In this document: positions 52,615 through 61,482 of the stretch, in pieces
Numbering within the stretch: position 1 is the stretch's first letter
Layout of the letters: each line of letters starts with the position of its first letter
Translations under genes and position numbers: made by a program
Assembly (NCBI GenBank): GCA_937880175.1
Contig: CALFLO010000095.1
Coordinates: 1 to 63,090, forward strand
DNA length: 63,090 nt
From: an uncultured Gluconobacter sp.
Lineage (GTDB): Bacteria; Pseudomonadota; Alphaproteobacteria; Acetobacterales; Acetobacteraceae
Direction of reading: 5' to 3'
The notes under the pieces: model-generated
What the model saw: the letters and a program-made list of their open reading frames with translations, nothing else
What the model was told of the DNA's origin: nothing
Databases searched by the model: none

Positions 52615-54264
52615 ATGACGGCGATTGAACGCGAAAGCATGGACTATGACGTCGTCATCGTCGGTGCCGGGCCGGCGGGTCTATCCGCTGCCATCCGTCT
52701 CAAGCAGTTGGACCCTGAAATGTCCGTCGTCGTGCTGGACAAGGGATCCGAGGTCGGCGCCCACATCCTCTCCGGCGCGATCATTGATCCCTGCGCGCTC
52801 AATGTTCTGCTACCGGAGTGGCGGGACATGAACGCACCGATCACCGTGCCGGTGGAGACGGACAGCTTCTATGTCCTGGGCGAGAAGGGACAGACACGTC
52901 TTCCCAACTGGCTTATGCCGCCTTTCATGAACAATCACGGCAATTATATCGTGTCGCTGGGCAATGTCTGCCGCTGGCTTGCTGAAACAGCAGAAGAGCT
53001 GGGCGTCGAGATTTTCCCCGGTATGGCGGCCAGTGAGCTTGTGTATGGCGAGAAACGCGAAATCCGGGGCGTGATCGCGGGGGAATTCGGGCGGAATGCT
53101 GATGGGACGCCGGGAGAGAACTACGAACCCGGCATGATCCTGGCAGGAAAGTATGTGCTGATCGCCGAGGGTGCGCGGGGATCTTTAGCGCTTCAGGTTA
53201 TGAAGCGTTACGGTCTGTCGGACGGTAAGGACCCGCAGAAATTTGGGATTGGGCTGAAGGAAATCTGGGAGGTGGACCCGGCAAAGCACAAACCTGGGAC
53301 GGTCGTTCACACGATGGGATGGCCCTTAGGCCGCAATGCCGGTGGTGGCGCTTTCATCTATCATCTGGACAACAATCAGGTCTGTGTCGGGTTCGTCGTG
53401 CATCTGAGCTACGAAAACCCCTATCTCGACCCATACCGGGAATTCCAGCGTTTCAAGCATCATCCACTGATGGCCGGGCTGCTGGAAGGTGGAAAGCGGA
53501 TTGCCTATGGCGCCCGCGCCATCTCGGAAGGGGGATGGCAGTCCATCCCGAAAGTCGTTTTCCCCGGCGGTGCGCTGCTGGGCTGTTCCGCGGGACTTGT
53601 GAATGTTCCGCGCATCAAGGGCAGCCATAATGCCATTTATTCGGGAATGCACGCTGCCGAAGCTGCTCATGCGGCAATCCTAGAGGGGCGGAGCGGCGAT
53701 GAACTTACGGCTTATGAAACGGCCCTGAGGGAAGGGCCAATCGCCCGCGACCTCAAGACGGTTCGTAACGTCAAGCCGCTCTGGGAAAAATATGGGCTGG
53801 CGGGCGGGATCGTACTGGGCGGTCTGGACATGTGGACGGCGTCCGTGACCGGAGCGCCTTTGTTTGGGAGAATGCATCATCACAAGACCGATGCGGCGGC
53901 GACGGGAAAGGCTGCGGATTTTTCGCCGATTGCCTATCCGAAGCCGGATGGGAAGCTCAGCTTCGACCGGGCAACCAATGTGGCGTTCTCGTTCACCAAC
54001 CATCATGATGGCCAGCCCTGCCATCTGAAGCTTCGGAATGCTGATATTCCGATCACGGTGAACCTGCCGGTCTATGCCGAGCCGGCGCAGCGTTACTGCC
54101 CGGCCGGGGTTTACGAAATTGTCGAAGATGCGGGCAAACCGCGCTTTCAGATCAATTTCCAGAACTGCGTGCATTGCAAGACCTGCGACATCAAGGATCC
54201 GTCCCAGAATATCGTCTGGACCCCGCCGCAGGGCGGGGACGGCCCGAATTACCCGAATATGTAA
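52615..54264 (+). CDS. Electron transfer flavoprotein-ubiquinone oxidoreductase
   Basis: Protein of 549 residues. The FAD motif is VIVGAGPAGLSAAIRL near residue 14. The C-terminal 4Fe-4S cluster has Cys in RYCPAG and in NCVHCKTCDIKDP, spaced as in mitochondrial ETF-QO. The central GLKEIWEV and ubiquinone-binding membrane loop are present. It reduces ubiquinone with ETF electrons at the inner membrane, suited to acetic acid bacteria, which run most oxidations into the quinone pool. Last enzyme gene of the ETF operon. Confidence 0.94.
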   Translation: MTAIERESMDYDVVIVGAGPAGLSAAIRLKQLDPEMSVVVLDKGSEVGAHILSGAIIDPCALNVLLPEWRDMNAPITVPVETDSFYVLGEKGQTRLPNWLMPPFMNNHGNYIVSLGNVCRWLAETAEELGVEIFPGMAASELVYGEKREIRGVIAGEFGRNADGTPGENYEPGMILAGKYVLIAEGARGSLALQVMKRYGLSDGKDPQKFGIGLKEIWEVDPAKHKPGTVVHTMGWPLGRNAGGGAFIYHLDNNQVCVGFVVHLSYENPYLDPYREFQRFKHHPLMAGLLEGGKRIAYGARAISEGGWQSIPKVVFPGGALLGCSAGLVNVPRIKGSHNAIYSGMHAAEAAHAAILEGRSGDELTAYETALREGPIARDLKTVRNVKPLWEKYGLAGGIVLGGLDMWTASVTGAPLFGRMHHHKTDAAATGKAADFSPIAYPKPDGKLSFDRATNVAFSFTNHHDGQPCHLKLRNADIPITVNLPVYAEPAQRYCPAGVYEIVEDAGKPRFQINFQNCVHCKTCDIKDPSQNIVWTPPQGGDGPNYPNM

Positions 54265-54366
54265 GTCCAAATATCCAAGTAACGGCATCCATGCAGGGTT
54301 CGGAATCCATGTCTGCCGAAGTGTTTCTTCCGATCATGCAAGAAGATCAAGAAGAGGAAGATGGTC

Positions 54367-55767
54367 ATGAGTGACGTTGGCGTCGTACAGAGCGTTCCGC
54401 GCGTTTCACTCAACGGCAGAAGTGCCCTCGTAGCCACCCTGGCTGCGGTGGCAGGTCTGATGTTCGGGCTGGATCTGGGTGTCATATCCGGGGCGCTGAA
54501 ATTCATTGGGATCGAGTTTCAGGTCAATGATTTCGGCAAGGAATGCATTGTCTCCGGCATGATGGTAGGCGCGGCGCTGGGCGCGCTGTGTGGCGGGCGG
54601 CTGTCTTACGTCTTGGGGCGCAAGAAGCTGCTGATCATTTCGGCGCTGCTCTTCATTTCCGGATCGGCGATGTGTGCTCTGGCGCCCTCCGTTGCCCTGC
54701 TGATCGGTGGACGCGTTGTCCTCGGGCTGGCGATCGGTGTCGCGAGCTTTACGGCACCGCTTTACATCTCGGAAATCGCCCATCAGCAGCATCGCGGAGC
54801 CTTGATTTCCGTCTATCAGCTCATGATTACGGTGGGCATTCTGGTGGCGTTCATTTCCGATGCGCTGCTGGCCTATTCGGGGTCGTGGCGCTGGATGCTC
54901 GGGATCGTGGGGGTTCCTGGAGTGCTGTTTCTGATCGGTGTGCTGTTCCTGCCGGACAGCCCGCGCTGGCTGGTGCTGCGTGGACGGCATGACGAGGCCT
55001 TTGATGTCCTGCACGGTTTGCGCGGCAATGATGCACATGCCCGCGATGAGATTGTCGAGATCCGCGAGCAGCTTGCGCAGTCCGATGGTGGCTACACGCT
55101 GTTCAAGAAAAACCCCAATTTCCGCCGCGCGGTCTATCTGGGTGTGGCCCTTCAGGCGATCCAGCAGTTCACCGGCATCAACGTGGTCATGTACTACGCG
55201 CCGCATATCTTCGAGATGGCGGGCTTCGGCACCAGCGCCGCGCTGTGGGGCACGGTCATCGTGGGGCTGGTCAATGTGCTCTCCACGTTCATCGCCATCG
55301 GATATGTCGACCGCTGGGGAAGGCGCCCCATGCTGATCGCGGGCTTCATCATGATGGCGCTCGGCATGTTTACGGTTGGCATGCTGCTGTATTTCGGTAC
55401 GGGCAACAGCGACCTGGCGCGCTACGCGGCTGTCGCGATGCTACTGTGCTTCATCGTCGGGTTTGCATTTTCGGCCGGGCCTCTGGTGTGGATCCTGTGC
55501 TCTGAAGTGCAGCCCATCAAGGGGCGTGACTTCGGCATCGCATGCTCCACCTTCACCAACTGGGGCACCAACATGATTGTTGGTCTCACGTTCCTGTCGC
55601 TTCTCACGGCGATGGGAAATGCGCAGACCTTCTGGCTCTACGCGCTGCTGAACCTCGTCTTCATTTTCGTGACGATGAAATTCGTTCCCGAAACGCGTGG
55701 CGTGTCGCTTGAGCAGATCGAGCGGAACCTCATGGCGGGCAAACCCCTCAATCGCATCGGTCTGTAA
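54367..55767 (+). CDS. Sugar porter family MFS transporter (XylE/GalP-like)
   Basis: Protein of 466 residues with twelve membrane helices. Sugar-porter signatures are present: VISGALKFI, LGRKKLLIISA (motif A), PLYISEIAHQQHRGALIS (PESPR-like region), PDSPRWL, QQFTGINVVMYYAP in helix 7, and FVPETRGVSLEQIE. ATG 54367 is preferred because GAGGAAG lies eight bases upstream; 54361 is also in frame. Following the ETF operon by about 100 bases on the same strand, it is likely the uptake system for the polyol or sugar degraded by the cluster. Confidence 0.9.
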   Translation: MSDVGVVQSVPRVSLNGRSALVATLAAVAGLMFGLDLGVISGALKFIGIEFQVNDFGKECIVSGMMVGAALGALCGGRLSYVLGRKKLLIISALLFISGSAMCALAPSVALLIGGRVVLGLAIGVASFTAPLYISEIAHQQHRGALISVYQLMITVGILVAFISDALLAYSGSWRWMLGIVGVPGVLFLIGVLFLPDSPRWLVLRGRHDEAFDVLHGLRGNDAHARDEIVEIREQLAQSDGGYTLFKKNPNFRRAVYLGVALQAIQQFTGINVVMYYAPHIFEMAGFGTSAALWGTVIVGLVNVLSTFIAIGYVDRWGRRPMLIAGFIMMALGMFTVGMLLYFGTGNSDLARYAAVAMLLCFIVGFAFSAGPLVWILCSEVQPIKGRDFGIACSTFTNWGTNMIVGLTFLSLLTAMGNAQTFWLYALLNLVFIFVTMKFVPETRGVSLEQIERNLMAGKPLNRIGL

Positions 55768-55799
55768 GCGCAGGCCAATCCTCACTCACATAAGGACAG

Positions 55800-55815
55800 G
55801 CCCCGACATCGGGGC
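55800..55815 (+). terminator. Short GC hairpin between sugar porter and GAPDH genes
   Basis: GCCCCGA and TCGGGGC form a seven-base perfect stem with a two-base centre, 33 bases past the transporter stop. There is no T run, so it may be a weak end point or a processing site between two genes on one transcript. Confidence 0.35.
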
Positions 55816-55834
55816 ACCAAACGGAGACGGTATC

Positions 55835-56854
55835 GTGACAGTCAAGATCGGGATCAATGGATTTGGACGGATAGGGCGTCTGACCTTGAGAAGTATTATC
55901 GAGAGCGGACGGACCGACATTGTTCCCGTTGTTATCAATGGTCCAGGCAGCGTCGAAGACAAGGTTCATATGCTGGTTTACGACAGCATTCACGGTCGGT
56001 TTTCAGGGAAGGTCCAGCTTGAAGGCGACCAGTTGATGATGGAGGCGCATGGCCGGAATTACGGGCCGATCCGCATTTCGTCGGAGCGTGATCCGGCGGC
56101 GGTGGCCCTCGATGGCGTGGATGTCGTTATGGAATGCTCGGGGCTTTTTACGTCAAAGCAGGCTGTGCAGCCCCTGTTGCAGGCGGGAGCGCGGAAGGTC
56201 CTTATCTCCGCTCCGGCGAGTGATGTGGATGCGACGATCGTGTACGGGGTGAATAATGATGCTCTCCGGCCAAGTATGACTGTTGTTTCGAACGGTTCCT
56301 GCACGACAAACTGTCTGGCTCCACTTGTGAAAGTCGCGGATGAGGCTTTTGGCGTGGAATGCGGTTACATGCTGACGGTCCATTCTTACACCGGGGACCA
56401 GCAGATCGTGGATCGCAGGCATCGTGACCTGCGACGCGCGCGGGCAGCAGGGCTGAACATGGTCCCCACATCCACGGGCGCGGCCAAGGCGATCGATCTT
56501 GTTCTGCCGCATCTCAAGGGACGGCTCGCCGGATCGTCGCTGCGGGTTCCGACACCGAATGTCTCGATGGTCGCACTCGATTTCCTGCCATCGCGTGCTC
56601 CATCATCCGTGGATGAAGTGAATGCTGTTTTCCATGAGGCATCCAAGGGTGCACTTGCGGGAATACTGGATTACAGCGACGGGATGCTGGTCAGCAGCGA
56701 TTTCAATCACAGTCCCGCATCCTCCACGTTTGATGCGACGCAGACGACCCTCATCCTGAAAGGCCAGATGGTTCATATCTGTAGCTGGTACGATAATGAA
56801 TGGGGGTTCTCGAACAGGATGATTGACACTGCTGTTCTCATGGGAAGTCTATAA
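55835..56854 (+). CDS. Type I glyceraldehyde-3-phosphate dehydrogenase family protein
   Basis: Protein of 339 residues from GTG 55835, with GGAGACGG just upstream. The NAD motif is KIGINGFGRIGRLTLR, the catalytic Cys is in SNGSCTTNCLAP near residue 153, and the His lies in LTVHSYTGDQ. The C terminus has WYDNEWGFSNRM. NAD-selecting Asp after the second strand is not evident: VVINGPG replaces the usual VVAINDP pattern, so cofactor preference may be relaxed. It stands apart from pgk and other glycolytic genes. It may be a second GAPDH or an erythrose-4-phosphate-type enzyme serving the nearby catabolic cluster. Confidence 0.87.
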   Translation: MTVKIGINGFGRIGRLTLRSIIESGRTDIVPVVINGPGSVEDKVHMLVYDSIHGRFSGKVQLEGDQLMMEAHGRNYGPIRISSERDPAAVALDGVDVVMECSGLFTSKQAVQPLLQAGARKVLISAPASDVDATIVYGVNNDALRPSMTVVSNGSCTTNCLAPLVKVADEAFGVECGYMLTVHSYTGDQQIVDRRHRDLRRARAAGLNMVPTSTGAAKAIDLVLPHLKGRLAGSSLRVPTPNVSMVALDFLPSRAPSSVDEVNAVFHEASKGALAGILDYSDGMLVSSDFNHSPASSTFDATQTTLILKGQMVHICSWYDNEWGFSNRMIDTAVLMGSL

Positions 56855-56945
56855 CCGCCGTATCATGGCCGATCTCCGCTCCGGAGTTGCTCCAAAGGGC
56901 GATATGGAAGACGGTTCTCCATAACGTCTGATGAGGGGAGCGGTC

Positions 56946-57665
56946 ATGACGAAGCAGAATGTTCCAGTCCGTTTTGCGGCTGCCATATCGTCGGAGCTTC
57001 AGGAGAAAGTCCTGCAGGCTTCGCAATTTTCAGGCTGGATCGAAAAGACCCGGTCCGGTTTTGATCTCCGTTCTGTTCTTGTCCGTGACGTTCTGATGTT
57101 CGGCGCGCGTGTCGGCTTTGTTGTCGTTGAAGCTGATGCATGGAACGAGGGGGCGAAAATGCCCTGTTTTGCCGTATTGCGGGATCCGACGGTTTCCATC
57201 ATGCCTGTCCTGACCGTAAAGGATGCGCGGGGCGAGAAATATGTCGTCCTCGTGCGTGAGGCACGGCTTCCCGTCGGACAGATGGTTGCGGCGTTACCTG
57301 CTGGCGTAATTGATGGGGAAGCTGCGGAGATAGCCGCGCTTCGCGAATTACGGGAAGAAACAGGACTTAACCTGATAGCAGGAAAGCCCTACAGGCTGCG
57401 GGAGACACCGGTTTTCCTCTCGCCCGGCGGGAGCAGTGAGGAAATGATGCTCTATGCCGTCGATATAGTTCTGACGCGGGCGGAAATGGATGGGTTACTC
57501 AACCGGAAAGCCGGGCTGGCGGATGAACACGAGCATACGACTGTGTGTGTTGTGCCGCTGGAGGAGATTCCGCGCCATACGCCGAATGCCCATTGTCTGC
57601 TGAGCTGGCATCTGTACCAGCAGCATTGTGCGGATCTGAAGTCCGCACAATACGTTAGGGTCTGA
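56946..57665 (+). CDS. NUDIX hydrolase
   Basis: Protein of 239 residues. The Nudix box is nearly complete: LPAGVIDGE, then RELREETGL, with all catalytic Glu present. Compared with the usual G-x5-E spacing (as in LPAGKIDPGE of ADP-ribose pyrophosphatases) the loop is one residue short. About 95 residues precede the Nudix fold. The C-terminal motif LLNRKAGLADEHEHTTVCVVPLEEI is ADP-ribose-pyrophosphatase-like. ATG 56946 follows GAGGGGAG. The likely substrate is ADP-ribose or a nucleotide sugar. Stop directly abuts the stop of the convergent PiT gene. Confidence 0.85.
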   Translation: MTKQNVPVRFAAAISSELQEKVLQASQFSGWIEKTRSGFDLRSVLVRDVLMFGARVGFVVVEADAWNEGAKMPCFAVLRDPTVSIMPVLTVKDARGEKYVVLVREARLPVGQMVAALPAGVIDGEAAEIAALRELREETGLNLIAGKPYRLRETPVFLSPGGSSEEMMLYAVDIVLTRAEMDGLLNRKAGLADEHEHTTVCVVPLEEIPRHTPNAHCLLSWHLYQQHCADLKSAQYVRV

Positions 57666-59294
57666 TCAGAAAATCTGACGGAACAGAACGTACAGGATCC
57701 CGGCAATTGCCATGGCGGCAGGCAGGGTCGTGACCCAGGCCAGCGCCATGGAGCGCAGGGTGGAGAGCTGAATGCCCGAGCCGTTGAAGGCCATGGTTCC
57801 AGCCACGCCGCTGGACAGGATATGCGTCGTGGAAACGGGCATGCCATATCCTTCCGCAAGGCCGATGGTCGTCATCGCCACGATTTCCGCCGATGCGCCC
57901 TCGGCATAAGTCATGTGCGTTTTGCCGATTTTCTCACCGACCGTCACGACAATGCGTTTCCATCCGACCATTGTGCCAAGCCCCAGCGCGATGGCGACGG
58001 AAATCTTGACCCAGAGCGGGATGAAACGTGTGCCGTGATACAGTTCGGACTGGAAGGACTTCAGGGACTTCGTTTCTGCCGGGGTAAAGCCCCTGGCCTC
58101 CCCCATGACGCGAATGGCGTCAGCGACCAGATACATATCCGTGCGGACGTTCGGGACAGCCGCGGCGGGAACGGCCTTCATGGAGCCGTAGGTCTTGACC
58201 GAGGTTGAGATGTCGTTGCTGAGAACTGCAAGCGCATCATAGGTTTCGGGGGAGGCGATGGACTTGGCGCGCAGGCCAGCTCCTACGATCTCACGAGCAT
58301 TTTCTGCCGTCAGCGCAGCAGGCTGGTTCGGAGCGTGAGTGAGGAAGATCTTCTCGGCTTCCGATGACGACTGGATGAAGGCCGGCATGGCGCTTTCAGG
58401 CATCGCCCGGTTCAGCGCATAAGCCGTGGGGGCCGCGCCGATCAGGATCAGCATGATCAGACCCATGCCTTTCTGTCCGTCATTTCCACCATGCGAGAAC
58501 GAAACGCCCGTGCAGGTGAAAATCAGGAGCGCGCGGAGCCACAGCGGCGGCGGGGTGTCGCCCTCGGGAGCCTGATAGAGCGCCTTGTTGCGGACCAGAA
58601 GTTTCATGACGAGGAGGAGAATTCCGGCCATGAAGAACCCGCAGATCGGACTGAAAAGAAGAGAGGCAAAAACCTTTTCGACCTGTCCCCAGTCCACGCC
58701 CTGTGTGGCAGCTCCTGTCGGTGACATCAGCTGGTTGGCCAGACCGACACCCATGATTGATCCCACGAGCGCATGGGACGAGCTGTTGGGAATACCGAAG
58801 GCCCAGGTGATGAGATTCCAGACGATGGCGGCGATTAGCAGGGCGAAGATCATGGCGTAGCCCGCACTGCTTCCAGCCTGAAGGATCAGCTCCACCGGCA
58901 GAAGCGTCACGATGCTGTAGGCCACCGCACCCGTCGAGAGCGCGACGCCGAGGAAGTTCCAGAAACCGGACCAGATGACGGCCACGAGCGGCGGCAGGCT
59001 GCGGGTGTAGATGACGGTCGCGACCGCGTTGGCCGTGTCGTGGAAGCCGTTAACGAATTCAAAAGCCAGCGCGATGATCAGGGCGATGCCAAGCATCACG
59101 AAAGTGCCTGTTGCCAAGGCACCTTCGCCGACCGAATGCATATCCTGCAGGATGCTGAACGCGGCGAACCCCAGCGCGCCGAACAGCACGATAAAAAAGA
59201 GTGCGACATGAAGGGGTTTGCTGCCCCCGCTCATGTCGGGGCGCGAAAAAGCCGGGATCTCCGCGCGGGAGCCTATGGTCGTTTCAGACATCAC
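57666..59294 (-). CDS. PiT family inorganic phosphate transporter, long form
   Basis: Protein of 542 residues with the two PHO4 repeats: EFVNGFHDTANAVATVIYTRSL near residue 80 and ASAEIVAMTTIGLAEGYGMPVSTTH near 460. Compared with the carrier at 28922 it has an extra N-terminal segment of about 50 residues with one more hydrophobic helix, and a longer central hydrophilic loop (about 300-420). It transports phosphate with protons or sodium. It sits between the NUDIX gene, to which it is convergent, and the N-ATPase operon, from which it diverges. A sodium-coupled role would suit that neighbour but is inference only. Confidence 0.92.
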   Translation of the reverse strand: MMSETTIGSRAEIPAFSRPDMSGGSKPLHVALFFIVLFGALGFAAFSILQDMHSVGEGALATGTFVMLGIALIIALAFEFVNGFHDTANAVATVIYTRSLPPLVAVIWSGFWNFLGVALSTGAVAYSIVTLLPVELILQAGSSAGYAMIFALLIAAIVWNLITWAFGIPNSSSHALVGSIMGVGLANQLMSPTGAATQGVDWGQVEKVFASLLFSPICGFFMAGILLLVMKLLVRNKALYQAPEGDTPPPLWLRALLIFTCTGVSFSHGGNDGQKGMGLIMLILIGAAPTAYALNRAMPESAMPAFIQSSSEAEKIFLTHAPNQPAALTAENAREIVGAGLRAKSIASPETYDALAVLSNDISTSVKTYGSMKAVPAAAVPNVRTDMYLVADAIRVMGEARGFTPAETKSLKSFQSELYHGTRFIPLWVKISVAIALGLGTMVGWKRIVVTVGEKIGKTHMTYAEGASAEIVAMTTIGLAEGYGMPVSTTHILSSGVAGTMAFNGSGIQLSTLRSMALAWVTTLPAAMAIAGILYVLFRQIF

Positions 59295-59602
59295 TGATCC
59301 ATGGGTTGTTTGCCTTTCGGTAACCTGTGGGAGTCCCCGAGGGGATGCGACTGTTGAAACATGACTGTTTTGAGACAGGAAACGTGGTCTCGGCGCCGTG
59401 CTGATACGGTGGCAGGGGCCTGTTGTGAGACAAATTCTATGTTCTGACTGAAGTGAATTTGATGTAGATCAGGAGTATATTATAATTTCATGACTCCGTC
59501 ACTTTTTTAATTCAAATATCGACTGTTCGGAAATGCGGGTTTATTATGATCTGGCACGAAAGATGCTCTGTGATACAGGGCGCCTGAAGGAGGGGAGAGG
59601 AG
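59295..59602. promoter_or_regulatory. Divergent control region of PiT and N-ATPase, with FNR-type site
   Basis: TTGAT-GTAG-ATCAG at 59459-59472 differs from the FNR/Anr consensus TTGAT-N4-ATCAA in one base. A perfect TATAAT -10 lies at 59481-59486, nine bases downstream of the site. With that promoter the site centre would be near -27, a repressing position. A second possible -10, TATGAT (59545-59550), would place it near -90. A strong GGAGGGGAGAGGAG sequence leads into ATG 59603. Acetic acid bacteria do encode an FNR-type regulator, so the site is plausible. Confidence 0.55.
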
Positions 59603-61069
59603 ATGACGCTGCCCATGGCTGCTCCAGCAGGAACCGACGCCGTTTCTCCTCTCGGAGAAATCATTGCCGTGCGTGAAGCCGTGGTGGATGTGCGTTTTCC
59701 GGCAGGTCATCTTCCTGAAATCAATTCAGCGCTCGAAGTCTTGCGGGACGGCGAGAGCGCGTTGATCCTTGAGGTGCACAGCCATATTGATCCCCGGACG
59801 GTCAGGGCCGTTGCCCTGATGTCTACGTCAGGTCTGGCGCGGCATGTTATGGTCCGCGCAACGGGGGCTTCACTTCAGGTTCCGGTAGGCGAGGCGGTTA
59901 TTGGTCGGATGCTGGATGTTACCGGTCTGCCGCGTGATCATGGTCCCGGCCTGCCGCCGGACGTTCCGCGGCGCAGTATCCACAATGACCCTCCAGCTAT
60001 GCAGACCGGAAGTGGCAGTCCAGACATCTTCGAAACCGGGATCAAGGTTCTGGATCTTCTGACGCCGCTCGCGCATGGCGGCAAAGCGGCGATGTTCGGC
60101 GGCGCGGGTGTAGGGAAGACGGTTCTGACCATGGAGCTGATCCATGCGATGGCCGCGAAATATCAGGGGCTGTCGATCTTCACGGGCGTCGGGGAGCGCA
60201 GCCGTGAAGGGCATGAAATGCTCTCGGACATGAACGGCTCAGGTGTGATCAAACATGCCGTGCTCGTCTATGGGCAGATGAACGAGCCGCCGGGTGCGCG
60301 CTGGCGTGTGCCGCTCACGGCCCTTGCGATTGCCGAATATTTCCGGGACGAGCAGCACAAAAACGTCCTTCTGCTCATGGATAACATCTACCGGTTCGTT
60401 CAGGCCGGAAGCGAACTGTCCAGTCTGCTCGGTCGTCTGCCGTCGCGGGTGGGGTATCAGTCCACACTGGCGACGGAAATCGGTGCGGTGGAAGAACGCA
60501 TCGCCTCCGTTGCGGGGGCTGCCGTCACCGCGATCCAGACCGTCTACGTCCCGGCCGATGATTTTACGGACCCAGCCGTGACAGCCATTGCAACCCATAT
60601 GGACAGTCAGATCGTCCTGTCGCGGGACCTTGCAGCACAGGGTTTTTATCCAGCCGTTGACCCGCTAGCGTCCTCTTCCGTGCTTCTTGATCCCCTTGTC
60701 GTCGGGGAGGCGCATTGCGAAATCGCCGAGCAGGTGCGCGAGGCTCTGGCCAGGCTGAAATCCCTTCAGGACGTCATCGCGCTGTTGGGGGTTGAAGAAC
60801 TGGGTTCTGATGATCGCCGCACCGTTATGCGGGCACGGCGGCTCCAGCGCTTTCTGAGCCAGCCTTTTACGGTGACCGAAAAGTTCACGGGTCAGCCGGG
60901 GCGAAGTGTCAGCCGCGCCGACACCCTGGCTGGATGCAAGGCCATCCTTGACGGCGAGACGGACGACTGGGCCGAGAGTTCGCTTTACATGGTCGGGACG
61001 CTGGAGGAAGCACGCCAGAAAGAGCAGGTAGCCCGGAAAGTGGTCCCGGTGGCGGGGGGCGTCGCATGA
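59603..61069 (+). CDS. atpD: N-type F-ATPase subunit beta
   Basis: Protein of 488 residues. Walker A is GGAGVGKTVLTMELIH near residue 170, with GVGERSREGHEM (catalytic Glu), LLLMDNIYRFVQAGSELS in place of the usual LLFIDNIFRFTQAGSEVS, and LGRLPSRVGYQ. The gene order starting here (beta, epsilon, then two small membrane genes, a, c, b) is that of the alternative N-ATPase operon, not of the housekeeping synthase. It forms the catalytic sites of F1. It overlaps epsilon by four bases. Confidence 0.93.
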   Translation: MTLPMAAPAGTDAVSPLGEIIAVREAVVDVRFPAGHLPEINSALEVLRDGESALILEVHSHIDPRTVRAVALMSTSGLARHVMVRATGASLQVPVGEAVIGRMLDVTGLPRDHGPGLPPDVPRRSIHNDPPAMQTGSGSPDIFETGIKVLDLLTPLAHGGKAAMFGGAGVGKTVLTMELIHAMAAKYQGLSIFTGVGERSREGHEMLSDMNGSGVIKHAVLVYGQMNEPPGARWRVPLTALAIAEYFRDEQHKNVLLLMDNIYRFVQAGSELSSLLGRLPSRVGYQSTLATEIGAVEERIASVAGAAVTAIQTVYVPADDFTDPAVTAIATHMDSQIVLSRDLAAQGFYPAVDPLASSSVLLDPLVVGEAHCEIAEQVREALARLKSLQDVIALLGVEELGSDDRRTVMRARRLQRFLSQPFTVTEKFTGQPGRSVSRADTLAGCKAILDGETDDWAESSLYMVGTLEEARQKEQVARKVVPVAGGVA

Positions 61070-61482
61070 AACTGCGGATTATCACGCCCCTGACTGTCGT
61101 TCTTGACGAGCCCGATGTCGTGTCCGTCCGGGCAGAGGACGAAAGCGGCAGTTTTGGCGTTCTTCAGGGGCATGCGGATCTGGTTTCCAGCGTCCTTCCT
61201 TCGGTTGTGATCTGGAAAGGCCGGGATAATACGCCTCATTACTGCGCCGTGCGTCAGGGTGTTCTCACCGTCACGGAGAAGGGAAGCATAGTTGAGATCG
61301 CAACCCGCGAAGCCGTCTGTGGCGATGATCTCGAAACACTGAAAATCCTTGTGCAACAGCATTACGAAGCTCTCGACGACGCGCGCAGGAACGCGAATGT
61401 GGCGTCCGTTCGCCTTCAGCTTGACGCGGTGCAGCGGATCGGAAACGGCCTGTGGTCCGAAGCGGGGGGGCTGCTGTCATGA
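61066..61482 (+). CDS. atpC: N-type F-ATPase subunit epsilon
   Basis: Protein of 138 residues with the beta-sandwich start LRIITPLTVVLDEPDVVSVRAEDESGSFGVLQGHADLVS and a C-terminal helical region. Second gene of the operon, overlapping beta and AtpQ by four bases each. In housekeeping operons epsilon comes last; its position right after beta marks the N-ATPase layout. Confidence 0.9.
   Translation: MKLRIITPLTVVLDEPDVVSVRAEDESGSFGVLQGHADLVSSVLPSVVIWKGRDNTPHYCAVRQGVLTVTEKGSIVEIATREAVCGDDLETLKILVQQHYEALDDARRNANVASVRLQLDAVQRIGNGLWSEAGGLLS

Noticed and set aside
46946..54264. Fatty acid beta-oxidation operon
   Set aside because: Acyl-CoA dehydrogenase and ETF are present but enoyl-CoA hydratase, 3-hydroxyacyl-CoA dehydrogenase of the usual type, thiolase and acyl-CoA ligase are all missing.
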